From Petralouisia muris (GTDB lineage: Bacteria > Bacillota > Clostridia > Lachnospirales > Lachnospiraceae): a DNA stretch of 64,000 bases. The stretch lies in NCBI RefSeq assembly GCF_004793545.1, contig NZ_SRYA01000018.1, positions 1 to 64,000 of the forward strand, read 5' to 3'. The translations under genes and the position numbers were made by a program. Positions 46,805 to 56,865 of this stretch are shown in pieces. The notes under the pieces were generated by a model. It saw only the letters and a program-made list of their open reading frames with translations, did no database searches and was not told the DNA's origin. Every line of letters begins with the position of its first letter. Position 1 is the stretch's first letter.

Positions 46805-46910
46805 AAAAAAAATTAAATATGATGTCCTTATCCAAAAAAATTTTTCCATAAGTATAGCACAAACTGATTGGAACTGCAAAAATTTCCTGAATATGGTCGA
46901 TAAAAATGGT

Positions 46911-46938
46911 TTCAAAGAATGGATAAGTCTGTTACAAT
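46911..46938 (+). promoter_or_regulatory. Promoter of lgt
   Basis: -35 TTCAAA (46911-46916), 16-nt spacer, extended -10 TG-T-TACAAT (-10 at 46933-46938), 39 nt before the start. Confidence 0.55.
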
Positions 46939-46977
46939 AGGATGAAAGAAAATGAAAGAAAGAATTTGGAGGCAGCT

Positions 46978-47751
46978 ATGATAAATGATATTACGATTGG
47001 GCCGCTGACCATTCATGTCTATGGAATTATGGTGGCAGTTGGTTATATGAGCGCATTGCTGATTAGTGAAAGACGTGCCAGGAAACAAGGGCTAGATTCT
47101 GATATTTTATTTGGTATTTTCTGGTGCGCAGTGCTTGGAGGAGCCGCAGGCAGTAAGCTTCTTTACTATACGGTAAGCTTTAAAGATGTGTTAAGAGATC
47201 CTTCTATTTTATTGAATTTTCAGAATGGATGGGTGGTTTATGGCGGGATTTTAGGCGGCGTGGCAGCCGGCTGGGGATACTGCCGGTTCAAGAAGGCAGA
47301 TTTTCTCACTTATTTGGACTTGGTGCTTCCGGCGGTGGCTTTTGCCCAGGGCTGCGGACGGATCGGATGCTTTTTTGCCGGATGCTGTTATGGAAGGGAG
47401 ACGGACTCCGTTTTCGGCATTCAATACTGGCAGTCGAATTATGCTCCCAATGGAGTAAAGCTGATTCCCACGCAAATCTATTCTAGTATCGGTGATTTCG
47501 CCATGGCATTTGTGCTGATGGCATATGCCAGGAAAGAACCGCAAAAGGGAAGAATTGCGGCAGGTTACTGTATCTTCTATAGTATAGGAAGATTCTTTAT
47601 TGAAATGCTTCGGAACGATTACCGGGGAGCGTTTGGTTTTCTGTCTACCTCACAGCTCATTTCCATCCTCATTCTGGCAGTTGGGATTGGATTATTTGTA
47701 TGGGCAGGGAAACAGACAGAGGAGAATAAGGAAACATGGACCGGGATCTGA
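46978..47751 (+). CDS. lgt: Prolipoprotein diacylglyceryl transferase
   Basis: 257 aa, seven helices. IHVYGIMVAVGYMSALLI, the conserved block GRIGCFFAGCCYG (Lgt signature GRxGNFxxxE-like, clostridial variant), QIYSSIG and the C-terminal GRFFIEMLRNDYRG are diagnostic. It attaches diacylglycerol to the lipobox cysteine, and the window encodes a substrate (37098-37736). ATG 46978 with GGAGG 5 nt upstream is chosen; an in-frame ATG at 46942 lacks a site. The 3' end overlaps the next MATE gene by 16 nt. Confidence 0.93.
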   Translation: MINDITIGPLTIHVYGIMVAVGYMSALLISERRARKQGLDSDILFGIFWCAVLGGAAGSKLLYYTVSFKDVLRDPSILLNFQNGWVVYGGILGGVAAGWGYCRFKKADFLTYLDLVLPAVAFAQGCGRIGCFFAGCCYGRETDSVFGIQYWQSNYAPNGVKLIPTQIYSSIGDFAMAFVLMAYARKEPQKGRIAAGYCIFYSIGRFFIEMLRNDYRGAFGFLSTSQLISILILAVGIGLFVWAGKQTEENKETWTGI

Positions 47752-49058
47752 CCAAAGGGCCTGTAATGGCTTCTATGATGCGTTTTGCTGTTCCCATGAT
47801 TCTGGGAAATTTGCTGCAGCAATGTTATAATATAGCAGATACATTGATTGTAGGAAAATGTTTGGGCAGCCATGCATTGGCGGCTGTGGGCTCGTCTTTT
47901 ACACTAATGACATTTTTAACCTCAATTTTATTAGGGCTGTGCATGGGAAGCGGGGCTGTTTTTTCCATTCGGTTTGGGCAAAGGGACGAGGAGGGGCTGA
48001 AAGAGAGTATCTGCGCCTCCTTTGCGCTGGTGGCGGGCCTGGCAATATTTTTGAATCTTTCCGTATTCCTCTGTCTGGATGGGATCCGTATTCTTTTGCA
48101 GGTTCCGGCTGAGGTTTGGGGATTGATGCGGGAATATCTGTTTGTGATTTTCTGCGGGATTTTTGCGTCTTTTCTTTATAATTATTTTGCCGCTTTCCTG
48201 CGTGCGGTAGGAAATTCTGTGGCGCCGTTGATTTTTCTGGCGATTTCTGCTGTTATAAATATTTTGCTGGATTTGTGTTTTGTCTTGTGGCTGAAACGGG
48301 GCGTGGCCGGGGCGGCAGAGGCAACTGTGATTGCCCAGTATATTTCAGGGGTGGGAATAGCCGGATACACTCTGAGCAAATGTCCCCAGTTTCAGGGGCT
48401 TCGAAAATACTGGAGACTCCGTAAAAGCAGCATACAGGAGATTGCAGGCTTTTCCGTTCTGACCTGTGTGCAGCAATCTGTCATGAACCTTGGCATTCTG
48501 ATGGTGCAGGGCCTGGTGAACAGCTTTGGCCCGGCGATTATGGCAGCATTTGCAGCGGCGGTGAAAATAGACGCTTTTGCCTATATGCCGGTGCAGGATT
48601 TTGGCAATGCGTTTTCTACATTTATTGCGCAGAATTACGGCGCGAAAGAAGAGGCAAGGATACGGAGCGGCTTAAAAGGCGCAGTGGCGTGTTCTATGAT
48701 TTTTTGCATTCTGATATCCGCAGCAGTTTGCATCTTCGCAAGGCCTCTGATGGGAATATTTGTGGATGCCGATGAGGCAGCCATTATTCGAGAAGGAGTC
48801 CGGTATCTGCGGATTGAAGGGGCGTTCTATGCAGGGATTGGATGTCTGTTCCTTTTGTACGGCCTGTACCGGGCATTGGGACGGCCTGGAATGTCTGTGG
48901 CGCTTACGGTGATTTCCCTGGGGACACGGGTGCTGCTGGCATATCTGCTCTCAGCGCTTCCGGCCATTGGCGTAGTTGGAATCTGGTGGGCGATTCCCAT
49001 TGGATGGTTTTTGGCGGATGCGGTGGGGATTATTTATTATATCAGGAAGATTGGATGA
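47736..49058 (+). CDS. MATE-family efflux transporter (second copy)
   Basis: 440 aa, 12 helices. KGPVMASMMRFAVPMILGNLLQQCYNIADTLIVGKCLGSHALAAVGSSF is the MATE N-terminal signature, repeated as VLTCVQQSVMNLGILMVQGLVNSFGP in the second half. It exports cationic compounds by ion exchange. It starts inside lgt (16-nt overlap, weak ribosome site GGAAAC), so translation is coupled to lgt. The pairing with lgt is not functionally obvious. Clearly diverged from the MATE gene at 10756. Confidence 0.9.
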   Translation: MDRDLTKGPVMASMMRFAVPMILGNLLQQCYNIADTLIVGKCLGSHALAAVGSSFTLMTFLTSILLGLCMGSGAVFSIRFGQRDEEGLKESICASFALVAGLAIFLNLSVFLCLDGIRILLQVPAEVWGLMREYLFVIFCGIFASFLYNYFAAFLRAVGNSVAPLIFLAISAVINILLDLCFVLWLKRGVAGAAEATVIAQYISGVGIAGYTLSKCPQFQGLRKYWRLRKSSIQEIAGFSVLTCVQQSVMNLGILMVQGLVNSFGPAIMAAFAAAVKIDAFAYMPVQDFGNAFSTFIAQNYGAKEEARIRSGLKGAVACSMIFCILISAAVCIFARPLMGIFVDADEAAIIREGVRYLRIEGAFYAGIGCLFLLYGLYRALGRPGMSVALTVISLGTRVLLAYLLSALPAIGVVGIWWAIPIGWFLADAVGIIYYIRKIG

Positions 49059-49136
49059 TGTTGGTATCGGAATGTCCCGCGTCTGCCGATATAATTGTCA
49101 GAGAACGATTGTATCAGGCAGATGGGAGGAATCAGC

Positions 49137-49811
49137 ATGAATATTATGAATCCGCAAACAGCAGTGACCAAGAGAAAAACGGGAGATCTGACCGTGGATA
49201 TCACCCAGGTTATCCGGAATATTACTGGCACAGAGACGGACGAAAATAAGAAATCTGTTCTGCAGAAATTGCTGGAGCCGAAAGAAGTGGATAAAAACGA
49301 ACGGGACGCCAGGAAAATATTGCAGATAGCCAAAAGGATAGCCAGAGGGGAATCGGTTTCGCCGGAAGAAAAAGAGCTGCTTAGGCGGTTGAATCCCCAG
49401 CTTGCCCAGATGGCAGAGCTTGCCAGAAAAGAGGGAGAACGGATCAAACATGCCCTGAAGCAGGCTTCTTCCAAGGAAGAGCAGCAGACGATTATCGGGC
49501 AGGCGTATCAGCAGGTGGCAGCGGTAATGAAGAAAAATCCTCAGTTCGGAGAACTGTTGGGAGAAGCGGTAAAGGCGGCAATCAAGGATGTGCAGGAAGA
49601 TCCGGCGGCAATGAATAAGCCAAAGGTCGAGCGCGCAGGGGGCGAAGAGGAATCAGCCAATCAACCAAAGGACCAGACTGTCATGGATGAGGCGCAAGCT
49701 ATGAATCCCCTGGAAAAAGAGAAATCAGAAGCGGCAGATGACAGACAGGAAGAAATCTTAGAACAGTTTTATCCTGAGGAATGGGTGTCTATGCTGGATT
49801 GTAAAGGATGA
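49137..49811 (+). CDS. Hypothetical helical charged protein
   Basis: 224 aa, soluble. Nearly all helical and highly charged: VTKRKTGDLTVDITQVIRNITGTETDENKKSVLQKLLEPKEVDKNERDARKILQIAKRIARGE, then LARKEGERIKHALKQASSKEEQQTIIG and an acidic tail ending EEWVSMLDCKG. No domain is recognised. ATG 49137 with GGGAGG upstream is used; an upstream in-frame ATG at 49095 lacks a site. It lies 78 nt after the MATE gene and just before the ribosomal operon promoter. Function unknown. Confidence 0.65.
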   Translation: MNIMNPQTAVTKRKTGDLTVDITQVIRNITGTETDENKKSVLQKLLEPKEVDKNERDARKILQIAKRIARGESVSPEEKELLRRLNPQLAQMAELARKEGERIKHALKQASSKEEQQTIIGQAYQQVAAVMKKNPQFGELLGEAVKAAIKDVQEDPAAMNKPKVERAGGEEESANQPKDQTVMDEAQAMNPLEKEKSEAADDRQEEILEQFYPEEWVSMLDCKG

Positions 49812-49845
49812 TGGACAGGTAAAAGCATAAAAATTAATTTAATGC

Positions 49846-49874
49846 TTGCATTATGGACAATTATGTTTTATAAT
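49846..49874 (+). promoter_or_regulatory. Promoter of the S10-spc ribosomal operon
   Basis: -35 TTGCAT (49846-49851), 17-nt spacer, -10 TATAAT (49869-49874). Transcription starts near 49881, giving a ~225-nt leader. Confidence 0.8.
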
Positions 49875-49880
49875 AACAAA

Positions 49881-50090
49881 TGCTGTGGCATGATAGCGAT
49901 GAAGCGAGAGGTTGCTGCCTGAGTGCAGGCAGGTTTTTCCGTGGAGCGAATGTCAAGTTAGGAAACTGGCGACAAGTCACTGTATCACAACAGGAAATCT
50001 GCAAAAAGCAGAAATGCCGTGTGCAATGTCCAGGACACACACGGAGAAGTGTACAGTCACCGCTTGTCGTACTGAAGTAAAGTGCGAAAA
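49881..50090 (+). ncRNA. Structured leader RNA of the S10 operon
   Basis: Between promoter and rpsJ lie several hairpins: CTGCCT-GAGTGC-AGGCAG near 49916, a region around GTCAAGTTAGGAAACTGGCGAC, and TGTGTGC...paired with ...ACACACAC near 50010-50042. A long structured leader fits feedback control by a ribosomal protein (L4 in E. coli), though the clostridial leader is a different shape. No intrinsic terminator is clear. Identity as an autoregulatory element is inference. Confidence 0.5.
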
Positions 50091-50106
50091 GGAGGCGGCT
50101 TTTTTT

Positions 50107-50424
50107 ATGGCAAGTCAAGTAATGAGAATCACACTGAAGGCATATGACCATCAGTTAGTGGATGCATCTGCAAAGAAGATTATCGAAACTGTAAAGAAAA
50201 ATGGATCACAGGTGAGCGGACCGGTTCCACTTCCCACCAAGAAGGAAGTTGTTACAATTTTAAGGGCAGTTCACAAGTACAAGGATTCCAGAGAACAGTT
50301 TGAGCAGAGAACTCATAAGAGACTTATTGATATCATTACGCCTACCCAGAAAACGGTAGATGCGTTATCCAGACTGGAAATGCCGGCAGGCGTTTACATT
50401 GATATCAAAATGAAGAATAAGTAA
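50107..50424 (+). CDS. rpsJ: 30S ribosomal protein S10
   Basis: 105 aa, first gene of the operon. [71 protein letters not shown] is the complete S10 core. S10 sits in the 30S head and, as NusE, joins transcription antitermination. AGGAGG (50090-50095) lies 11 nt before ATG 50107, a rather long gap; in-frame codons further up belong to the leader. 119 nt separate it from rplC, the widest gap in the S10 part. Confidence 0.97.
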   Translation: MASQVMRITLKAYDHQLVDASAKKIIETVKKNGSQVSGPVPLPTKKEVVTILRAVHKYKDSREQFEQRTHKRLIDIITPTQKTVDALSRLEMPAGVYIDIKMKNK

Positions 50425-50543
50425 TGGGTAACAATCCTGAAGGGTTCAATATAGAAGTATTGCAACTGTTCTAGGATGAACGGTTCCGCTGCCCCGGACA
50501 GGGTATGAATCGTTCCGCTGTAGAGTAAACAGGAGGGAAAGAA

Positions 50544-51221
50544 ATGAAGAAAGCGATTTTAGCTACAAAAGTCGGAATGACTCAAATCTTCAATACAGAC
50601 GGCGCTCTGGTGCCGGTTACTGTATTACAGGCTGGTCCATGTGCTGTAACACAGATTAAGACAGTAGAAAACGATGGATACAGCGCAGTGCAGGTTGGTT
50701 TTGTTGATAAGAAAGAAAAAATTATTAACAGAGACGCCAACGGAAAAAAAGAAATCAGAAACAGACATGGTCTGACAAAGGCTGAGAAAGGGCACTTCGA
50801 TAAGGCAGGCGTGTCAGGCAAGAGATTTTTAAAAGAATTTAAATTTGAAAATGCTGCAGATTATAATCTGGCTGATGAAATCAAAGCAGATATTTTTGCA
50901 GAAGGCGATAAAGTTGATGCGACTGCAATCTCCAAAGGAAAAGGATTCCAGGGCGCAATCAAGAGACACGGCCAGCACAGAGGGCCTATGGCGCACGGTT
51001 CTAAATTCCATCGTCATCAGGGTTCTAACGGTGCATGTTCCAGTCCCAGCAAAGTGTTTAAAGGCAAAGGAATGCCAGGGCATATGGGTGCGGTAAAAGT
51101 AACGGTTCAGAATCTTGAGATTGTAAAAGTGGATGCTGAGAAGAATCTGCTTTTGGTAAAGGGCTCTGTTCCGGGACCGAAGAAGTCTCTGGTAACAATC
51201 AAAGAGACTGTAAAGCGGTAG
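50544..51221 (+). CDS. rplC: 50S ribosomal protein L3
   Basis: 225 aa, slightly long for bacterial L3 (about 209) because of extra residues around the [22 protein letters not shown] segment. [16 protein letters not shown] and the peptidyl-transferase-reaching loop [27 protein letters not shown]...GMPGHMG are clear. L3 starts 50S assembly near the A-site crevice. ACAGGAGG lies 9 nt upstream. The 119-nt gap before it holds two copies of GTTCCGCTG but no promoter that I can see. Confidence 0.97.
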   Translation: MKKAILATKVGMTQIFNTDGALVPVTVLQAGPCAVTQIKTVENDGYSAVQVGFVDKKEKIINRDANGKKEIRNRHGLTKAEKGHFDKAGVSGKRFLKEFKFENAADYNLADEIKADIFAEGDKVDATAISKGKGFQGAIKRHGQHRGPMAHGSKFHRHQGSNGACSSPSKVFKGKGMPGHMGAVKVTVQNLEIVKVDAEKNLLLVKGSVPGPKKSLVTIKETVKR

Positions 51222-51239
51222 TGAAAGGAGGACTTAACG

Positions 51240-51860
51240 ATGGCTAATGTAGCTATTTATAATATGGAAGGCAATGAAGTTGGAAGCCTTGAGCTGAATG
51301 ATGCAGTGTTCGGCGTTGAAATTAACGAGCATCTTGTGCACATGGCAGTTGTGCAGCAACTTGCAAACAAACGTCAGGGAACACAGAAAGCAAAGACACG
51401 TTCTGAAGTTTCCGGCGGCGGAAGAAAACCATGGAGACAAAAAGGAACCGGTCATGCAAGACAGGGCTCCATCCGCGCTCCCCAGTGGAAAGGCGGCGGC
51501 GTAGTATTTGCTCCGGTTCCAAGAGATTATTCCTTTAAAATGAACAAGAAGGAAAAAAGGGCAGCGTTAAAGTCTGCGCTGACATCCAGAGTAAATGAAA
51601 GCAAATTCATCGTGTTAGAGGATTTAAGCCTGGATGAAATCAAAACAAAGAAATTCAAAGAGGTTTTAAATAACCTGAAAGTAAATAAGGCCCTTGTAGT
51701 ATTGAAAGAGAGCAATCAGAACGTAGTATTGTCTGCAAGAAATATTCCTGCTGTTAAGACTACAGTAGCTAATTCTCTCAACGTATATGATATTTTGAAA
51801 TATGACACCGTAGTCATCACAAAAGATGCGGTATCAGCAATCGAGGAGGTGTATGCATAA
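51240..51860 (+). CDS. rplD: 50S ribosomal protein L4
   Basis: 206 aa. The exit-tunnel loop is visible as [39 protein letters not shown], followed by the Rossmann-like globular part. L4 lines the tunnel constriction where macrolides bind; the [13 protein letters not shown] stretch is standard, with no resistance-type change obvious. It can also repress its own operon in enterobacteria. AAAGGAGG is 7 nt before ATG. The stop shares a base with the rplW start. Confidence 0.97.
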   Translation: MANVAIYNMEGNEVGSLELNDAVFGVEINEHLVHMAVVQQLANKRQGTQKAKTRSEVSGGGRKPWRQKGTGHARQGSIRAPQWKGGGVVFAPVPRDYSFKMNKKEKRAALKSALTSRVNESKFIVLEDLSLDEIKTKKFKEVLNNLKVNKALVVLKESNQNVVLSARNIPAVKTTVANSLNVYDILKYDTVVITKDAVSAIEEVYA

Positions 51861-52159
51861 TGGCAAACGTACAATATTATGACGTAATCCTCAAACCAGT
51901 AATCACTGAAAAGAGCATGAACCTTATGGGTGAGAAGAAATATACTTTTCTGGTTCATCCGGAAGCGAATAAGACCATGATTAAAGAAGCTGTTGAGAAA
52001 ATGTTTGAGGGAACCAAGGTAAAGAAAGTGAATACTTTAAACATTGGCGGCAAGAAGAAAAGAAGAGGGATGGTAGTTGGTAAGACTGCCAAGACCAAGA
52101 AAGCAATTGTCCAGTTAACAGAGGACAGCAAAGACATTGAAATTTTTGCAGGCTTATAG
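51860..52159 (+). CDS. rplW: 50S ribosomal protein L23
   Basis: 99 aa. [55 protein letters not shown], then [23 protein letters not shown], is the full L23. It borders the tunnel exit and is the docking site for trigger factor and SRP (whose RNA gene is also in this window). Start and preceding stop overlap as TAATG, so translation is coupled to rplD. Confidence 0.97.
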   Translation: MANVQYYDVILKPVITEKSMNLMGEKKYTFLVHPEANKTMIKEAVEKMFEGTKVKKVNTLNIGGKKKRRGMVVGKTAKTKKAIVQLTEDSKDIEIFAGL

Positions 52160-52173
52160 AAAGGAGAAACATC

Positions 52174-53019
52174 ATGGGAATTAAGACATATAACCCATAT
52201 ACACCTTCCAGAAGGAATATGACCGGTTCTGATTTTTCTGAAATCACAAAGACAGTGCCAGAGAAATCTCTGTTGGTTTCTTTGCAGAAGAATTCCGGCC
52301 GTAATAATCAGGGTAAAATTACTGTAAGACACCGTGGCGGTGGCTCCAGAAGAAAATATAGAATTATTGATTTTAAGAGAAACAAAAAGGATGGAATTCC
52401 GGCAACAGTCATCGGAATTGAATACGATCCCAACAGAACAGCAAATATTGCTTTAATCTGTTATCAGGACGGAACGAAATCATATATCCTTGCTCCCGAC
52501 GGACTGACGGACGGCATGAAGGTTATGAACGGACCGGAAGCGGAAGTGAGAGTAGGCAACTGCCTTCCTCTGGAAAATATTCCTGTCGGTACTCAGGTGC
52601 ATAACATTGAGCTGTATCCGGGAAAAGGCGGCCAGCTTGTCCGTTCTGCAGGAAACAGCGCTCAGCTGATGGCAAAAGAAGGAAAATATGCAACATTAAG
52701 ACTGCCCTCCGGCGAAATGAGAATGGTGCCGATTATCTGCAGAGCAACTGTCGGAATAGTAGGAAATACAGATCACAACCTTGTAAAAATTGGTAAAGCA
52801 GGACGGAAGCGTCACATGGGTATCCGCCCGACAGTACGCGGTTCTGTTATGAATCCCAATGACCATCCGCACGGAGGTGGAGAAGGTAAGACCGGAATCG
52901 GACGTCCGGGCCCGTCTACTCCATGGGGCAAGCCTGCATTGGGGCTTAAGACCAGAAAGAAAAACAAAGCAAGCAATAAGCTTATCGTAAGAAGAAGAGA
53001 CGGTAGAGCTTTGAAATAA
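52174..53019 (+). CDS. rplB: 50S ribosomal protein L2
   Basis: 281 aa. [48 protein letters not shown] and the C-terminal [37 protein letters not shown], with the functionally critical histidine region, are intact. L2 is essential for subunit joining and peptidyl transfer. AAAGGAG precedes ATG. After its stop a GGGCAG-TT-CTGCCC hairpin (about 53035-53048) lies before rpsS; it lacks a T-run and may only tune expression. Confidence 0.97.
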   Translation: MGIKTYNPYTPSRRNMTGSDFSEITKTVPEKSLLVSLQKNSGRNNQGKITVRHRGGGSRRKYRIIDFKRNKKDGIPATVIGIEYDPNRTANIALICYQDGTKSYILAPDGLTDGMKVMNGPEAEVRVGNCLPLENIPVGTQVHNIELYPGKGGQLVRSAGNSAQLMAKEGKYATLRLPSGEMRMVPIICRATVGIVGNTDHNLVKIGKAGRKRHMGIRPTVRGSVMNPNDHPHGGGEGKTGIGRPGPSTPWGKPALGLKTRKKNKASNKLIVRRRDGRALK

Positions 53020-53081
53020 CAGGGATACCCGCAGGGCAGTTCTGCCCGCAGGCGGGACAATATTTAGGAGGTTGAATTTTT

Positions 53082-53363
53082 ATGGGTCGTTCACTGAAAA
53101 AAGGACCATTTGCTGATGCAAGCTTATTGAAAAAAGTAGATGCTATGAACGCAGCAGGTGAGAAGAGCGTGATTAAGACATGGTCTCGCCGTTCTACAAT
53201 TTTTCCGCAGTTCGTAGGTCATACATTTGCTGTTCATGATGGAAGAAAACATGTGCCGGTTTATGTGACTGAAGATATGGTAGGCCATAAACTGGGTGAG
53301 TTCGTTGCAACAAGAACTTATCGTGGACATGGAAAAGATGAGAAGAAATCCAAAGTTCGTTAA
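53082..53363 (+). CDS. rpsS: 30S ribosomal protein S19
   Basis: 93 aa, normal length. [76 protein letters not shown] covers the whole family. S19 sits in the 30S head beside S13 and bridges to the 50S. AGGAGG lies 11 nt upstream. The 62-nt gap after rplB holds a hairpin. Confidence 0.97.
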   Translation: MGRSLKKGPFADASLLKKVDAMNAAGEKSVIKTWSRRSTIFPQFVGHTFAVHDGRKHVPVYVTEDMVGHKLGEFVATRTYRGHGKDEKKSKVR

Positions 53364-53395
53364 TCAATAGATATGGGAAAGGAGGTTCCACATCC

Positions 53396-53782
53396 ATGGC
53401 AAAGGGACATAGAAGTCAAATTAAAAGAGAAAGAAATGCACAGAAGGATACCAGGCCGTCAGCGAAGTTATCTTATGCCAGAGTATCTGTTCAGAAAGCA
53501 TGTTTCGTGTTAGATGCAATCCGTGGCAAAGATGTGAAGACTGCGCTGGCAATTCTGGCATATAATCCGAGATACGCATCCAGCGTAATAGAGAAGCTGT
53601 TGAAATCTGCGATTGCAAATGCAGAAAACAATAACGGTATGAATACAGACAATCTTTACATTGCAGAATGTTATGCAAATAAAGGACCAACAATGAAAAG
53701 AGTCAGACCGAGGGCACAGGGAAGAGCTTACAGAATCGAAAAGAGAATGAGCCACATTACAATTGTGCTTGATGAAAGATAG
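53396..53782 (+). CDS. rplV: 50S ribosomal protein L22
   Basis: 128 aa. [57 protein letters not shown] and the tunnel hairpin [31 protein letters not shown] are present. L22 spans all 23S domains and lines the exit tunnel. The N-terminal 15 residues ([15 protein letters not shown]) are a common lachnospiral extension. AAAGGAGG precedes ATG. Confidence 0.97.
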   Translation: MAKGHRSQIKRERNAQKDTRPSAKLSYARVSVQKACFVLDAIRGKDVKTALAILAYNPRYASSVIEKLLKSAIANAENNNGMNTDNLYIAECYANKGPTMKRVRPRAQGRAYRIEKRMSHITIVLDER

Positions 53783-53792
53783 GAGGGCAAAC

Positions 53793-54449
53793 ATGGGACA
53801 GAAAGTGAATCCTCATGGTTTAAGAGTTGGAATTATCAAAGATTGGGACTCCAAATGGTATGCGGAAGCAGATTTTGCAGATTTTCTTATAGAAGATTAT
53901 AACATCAGAACATTTCTGAAAAAGAAATTATACGCATCCGGAGTTTCCAAGATTGAGATTGAAAGAGCTTCTGATCGGGTAAAGGTAATTCTTTATACTG
54001 CAAAGCCTGGCGTAGTAATCGGAAAAGGCGGAGCGGAAATTGAGAAAGTAAAAGCAGAGCTTCAGAAATTAACAGATAAAAAACTGGTGGTAGATATCAA
54101 AGAGGTAAAGAGACCGGACAAAGATGCACAGCTTGTAGCTGAGAATATTGCATTGCAGTTGGAAAACCGTGTTTCTTTCCGCCGGGCAATGAAATCCTGC
54201 ATGGGCAGAAGTATGAAAGCAGGAGCTCTTGGAATTAAGAGTTCTGTTTCCGGACGTTTGGGCGGCGCTGATATGGCACGTACAGAATTCTATAGTGAAG
54301 GGACGATTCCGCTTCAGACATTAAGAGCAGATATCGATTATGGATTCGCTGAAGCAGATACCACCTACGGAAAAGTAGGAGTAAAAGTATGGATCTACAA
54401 AGGCGAGGTACTTCCAACAAAAGAAACAAAGGAAGGGAGCGATAAATAA
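53793..54449 (+). CDS. rpsC: 30S ribosomal protein S3
   Basis: 218 aa. [24 protein letters not shown], the KH domain with [13 protein letters not shown] (GxxG loop) and the C-terminal [52 protein letters not shown] are complete. S3 lines the mRNA entry channel with S4 and S5. ATG 53793 with GGAGGGC upstream is used; in-frame codons back to 53763 overlap rplV. The stop overlaps the rplP ATG by one base. Confidence 0.97.
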   Translation: MGQKVNPHGLRVGIIKDWDSKWYAEADFADFLIEDYNIRTFLKKKLYASGVSKIEIERASDRVKVILYTAKPGVVIGKGGAEIEKVKAELQKLTDKKLVVDIKEVKRPDKDAQLVAENIALQLENRVSFRRAMKSCMGRSMKAGALGIKSSVSGRLGGADMARTEFYSEGTIPLQTLRADIDYGFAEADTTYGKVGVKVWIYKGEVLPTKETKEGSDK

Positions 54450-54889
54450 TGTTAATGCCAAAAAGAGTTAAACGCCGTAAACAGTTCCGTGGTTCCATGG
54501 CAGGAAAGGCGTTAAGAGGTAATAAAATTACGAATGGTGAATACGGTATTGTGGCTACGGAGCCATGCTGGATCAAATCCAATCAGATTGAGGCAGCCCG
54601 TATTGCAATGACACGTTACATTAAGCGTGGCGGTAAAGTATGGATTAAAATTTTTCCTGATAAACCAGTAACTGCAAAACCGGCAGAAACTCGTATGGGT
54701 TCCGGAAAAGGAACACTGGAATACTGGGTAGCTGTTGTAAAACCAGGCCGTGTTTTGTTTGAAATCTCCGGCGTTCCGGAAGAAATCGCACGGGAAGCAT
54801 TGCGTCTTGCTACACATAAGTTACCATGTAAATGTAAAATAGTTTCTCGGGCAGACTTAGAAGGCGGTGAATCAAATGAAAAGCAGTAA
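54449..54889 (+). CDS. rplP: 50S ribosomal protein L16
   Basis: 146 aa. [80 protein letters not shown] is the standard core, including the loop that reaches the A-site tRNA. It is needed for late 50S maturation. GGGAGCG lies upstream within rpsC. Start overlaps the rpsC stop and the 3' end overlaps rpmC by 14 nt. Confidence 0.97.
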   Translation: MLMPKRVKRRKQFRGSMAGKALRGNKITNGEYGIVATEPCWIKSNQIEAARIAMTRYIKRGGKVWIKIFPDKPVTAKPAETRMGSGKGTLEYWVAVVKPGRVLFEISGVPEEIAREALRLATHKLPCKCKIVSRADLEGGESNEKQ

Positions 54890-55091
54890 TTTTGTGAAAG
54901 AATTAAGAGAAGAATCCGTAGAAGCATTGCAGGAGCGGTTAGTGGCTGCAAAGAAAGAACTTTTTAATTTAAGATTCCAGAATGCGACCAATCAGCTGGA
55001 TAATACCGGAAGAATCAAAGAGGTTCGTAAGAATATTGCCAGGATTCAGACAATTATCACTGAAAAGACGCGGGAGACATTGAACGCTTAA
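54876..55091 (+). CDS. rpmC: 50S ribosomal protein L29
   Basis: 71 aa two-helix protein. [60 protein letters not shown] is the full family. L29 lies at the tunnel exit next to L23. ATG 54876 (MKSSNF) follows GGCGGTGA inside rplP; a GTG at 54867 is an alternative adding three residues. Confidence 0.95.
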   Translation: MKSSNFVKELREESVEALQERLVAAKKELFNLRFQNATNQLDNTGRIKEVRKNIARIQTIITEKTRETLNA

Positions 55092-55107
55092 TGAAAGGAG
55101 CAGAATC

Positions 55108-55365
55108 GTGGAAGAAAGAAATCTTAGAAAAACACGTACTGGTGTTGTTGTAAGCGACAAGATGAATAAAACGATTGTTGTTGCAGTGCGGGATAATGTA
55201 AGACATCCTCTTTACAACAAGATCGTAAAAAGAACTTATAAATTGAAAGCTCATGACGAAAACAATGAATGCAAGGTTGGAGATACAGTCAAAGTAATGG
55301 AAACAAGACCTTTATCCAAAGACAAGAGATGGAGACTTGTGGAAATCATTGAGAGAGCGAAATAA
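55108..55365 (+). CDS. rpsQ: 30S ribosomal protein S17
   Basis: 85 aa. [79 protein letters not shown] is the whole OB-fold protein, a primary 16S rRNA binder in the 30S body. The start is GTG 55108 with AAAGGAG 8 nt upstream, a non-ATG start in an operon that mostly uses ATG. Confidence 0.97.
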   Translation: MEERNLRKTRTGVVVSDKMNKTIVVAVRDNVRHPLYNKIVKRTYKLKAHDENNECKVGDTVKVMETRPLSKDKRWRLVEIIERAK

Positions 55366-55379
55366 AGGAGGCTACCGGC

Positions 55380-55748
55380 ATGATTCAACAGGAAAGCAGA
55401 CTGAAAGTAGCCGATAATACAGGAGCAAAAGAATTACTCTGCATCCGTGTTATGGGCGGTTCTACAAGAAGATATGCGAATATTGGAGATATCATCACTG
55501 CTACGGTTAAAGATGCAACACCAGGTGGTGTTGTTAAGAAAGGCGATGTGGTAAAAGCTGTAGTGGTTCGTACAAAAAAAGGCGCCCGTCGGAAAGACGG
55601 TTCTTATATTAAATTCGATGAGAATGCGGCTGTCATTATCAAGGATGACAAAACCCCGAGAGGAACCCGTATCTTTGGGCCGGTTGCAAGAGAGCTTCGT
55701 GAGAAACAGTTTATGAAAATTGTTTCCCTGGCTCCGGAAGTATTATAG
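55380..55748 (+). CDS. rplN: 50S ribosomal protein L14
   Basis: 122 aa, usual length. [108 protein letters not shown] is fully conserved. L14 lies at the subunit interface and contacts h14 of 16S rRNA; it is the target of the silencing factor RsfS. AAAGGAGG precedes ATG. Confidence 0.98.
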   Translation: MIQQESRLKVADNTGAKELLCIRVMGGSTRRYANIGDIITATVKDATPGGVVKKGDVVKAVVVRTKKGARRKDGSYIKFDENAAVIIKDDKTPRGTRIFGPVARELREKQFMKIVSLAPEVL

Positions 55749-55759
55749 GAGGTGCAAAG

Positions 55760-56071
55760 ATGGCAATGATGAAAATTAAAAAAGGCGATTTGGTAAAGGT
55801 GATCGCTGGAAAAGATAAAGACAAAGAAGGCAAAGTTCTTTCTGTCAACAGGAAAAACCATACAGTACTGGTAGAGGGAATCAATATGGCTACCAAGCAT
55901 ACCAAGCCCAGCATGACAAATCAGCAGGGCGGCATTGTGCACCAGGAAGCTCCTCTTGATATTTCCAATGTGATGTATCTGCACAAGGGAAAAGCCACAC
56001 GTATTGGTTTCAAAATGGACGGAGATAAAAAAGTACGTTTTGCCAAATCTACAGGTGAAATCATTGATTAA
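55760..56071 (+). CDS. rplX: 50S ribosomal protein L24
   Basis: 103 aa. [48 protein letters not shown] is the KOW domain, then [19 protein letters not shown] and the C-terminal [15 protein letters not shown]24 is an assembly initiator binding the 5' part of 23S rRNA. ATG 55760 with AGGAGG 7 nt upstream; a second ATG 6 nt later (MMKIK) may also be used. Confidence 0.97.
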   Translation: MAMMKIKKGDLVKVIAGKDKDKEGKVLSVNRKNHTVLVEGINMATKHTKPSMTNQQGGIVHQEAPLDISNVMYLHKGKATRIGFKMDGDKKVRFAKSTGEIID

Positions 56072-56094
56072 TTCAGGAGAGGAGGTTCATTCAG

Positions 56095-56640
56095 TTGAGT
56101 AGTAGATTAAAAGAGATTTATCAGAACGAAATCGTAGATGCTCTGATGAAGAAATTTGAATATAAAAATGTCATGCAAGTACCGAAGATTGAAAAGGTAG
56201 TCATCAACATGGGCGTTGGTGAAGCGAAAGAAAATGTAAAGCTCCTTGACGCCGCTGTAAGCGATCTGGAAACCATTACCGGCCAGAAAGCAATTATTAC
56301 AAAAGCAAAGAAGTCTGTGGCTAATTTCAAAATCAGAGAGGGGATGCCCATTGGATGCAAAGTTACATTAAGAGGTGACAAAATGTATGAGTTTGTTGAC
56401 CGCTTAATCAATCTGGCCCTGCCCCGTGTCCGTGACTTCAGAGGCGTGAATCCTAACGCATTTGACGGAAGAGGAAACTATGCACTTGGAATCAAAGAGC
56501 AGTTGATTTTCCCAGAGATTGAGTATGATAAAATTGACAAAGTCCGCGGTATGGATGTTATTTTCGTAACTACAGCAAAAACAGACGAAGAAGGCCGTGA
56601 ATTGTTGGCGCAGTTCAATATGCCATTTGCAAAACAATAA
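56095..56640 (+). CDS. rplE: 50S ribosomal protein L5
   Basis: 181 aa. [92 protein letters not shown] and [28 protein letters not shown] are complete. L5 binds 5S rRNA and the P-site tRNA. The start is TTG 56095 with GGAGG 9 nt upstream, a rare start for so highly expressed a gene. Confidence 0.97.
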   Translation: MSSRLKEIYQNEIVDALMKKFEYKNVMQVPKIEKVVINMGVGEAKENVKLLDAAVSDLETITGQKAIITKAKKSVANFKIREGMPIGCKVTLRGDKMYEFVDRLINLALPRVRDFRGVNPNAFDGRGNYALGIKEQLIFPEIEYDKIDKVRGMDVIFVTTAKTDEEGRELLAQFNMPFAKQ

Positions 56641-56653
56641 GGAGGGAATTTCA

Positions 56654-56839
56654 ATGGCAAAAACAGCAATGAAAATTAAACAGCAGCGCAAGCAGAAATT
56701 CTCTACCAGAGAATACAGCCGCTGCAGAATTTGCGGACGTCCGCATGCATATTTAAGAAAATACGGAATCTGCAGAATCTGCTTCCGTGAATTAGCTTAT
56801 AAGGGACAGATTCCAGGTGTTAAAAAGGCGTCTTGGTAA
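56654..56839 (+). CDS. rpsZ: 30S ribosomal protein S14, zinc-binding type
   Basis: 61 aa, the short C+ form. [61 protein letters not shown] carries two CxxC pairs (CRIC, CRIC) for zinc. S14 sits in the 30S head. C+ paralogues are replaced by zinc-free forms under zinc limitation in some bacteria; no such copy is seen here. AAGGAGG precedes ATG 56654. Confidence 0.97.
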   Translation: MAKTAMKIKQQRKQKFSTREYSRCRICGRPHAYLRKYGICRICFRELAYKGQIPGVKKASW

Positions 56840-56865
56840 GGGCCGGTAAAGGAGGAAAATATATC

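Noticed and set aside
49912-50106. In-frame extension upstream of rpsJ
   Set aside because: It covers the structured leader RNA; the conserved S10 protein and the AGGAGG site mark ATG 50107.
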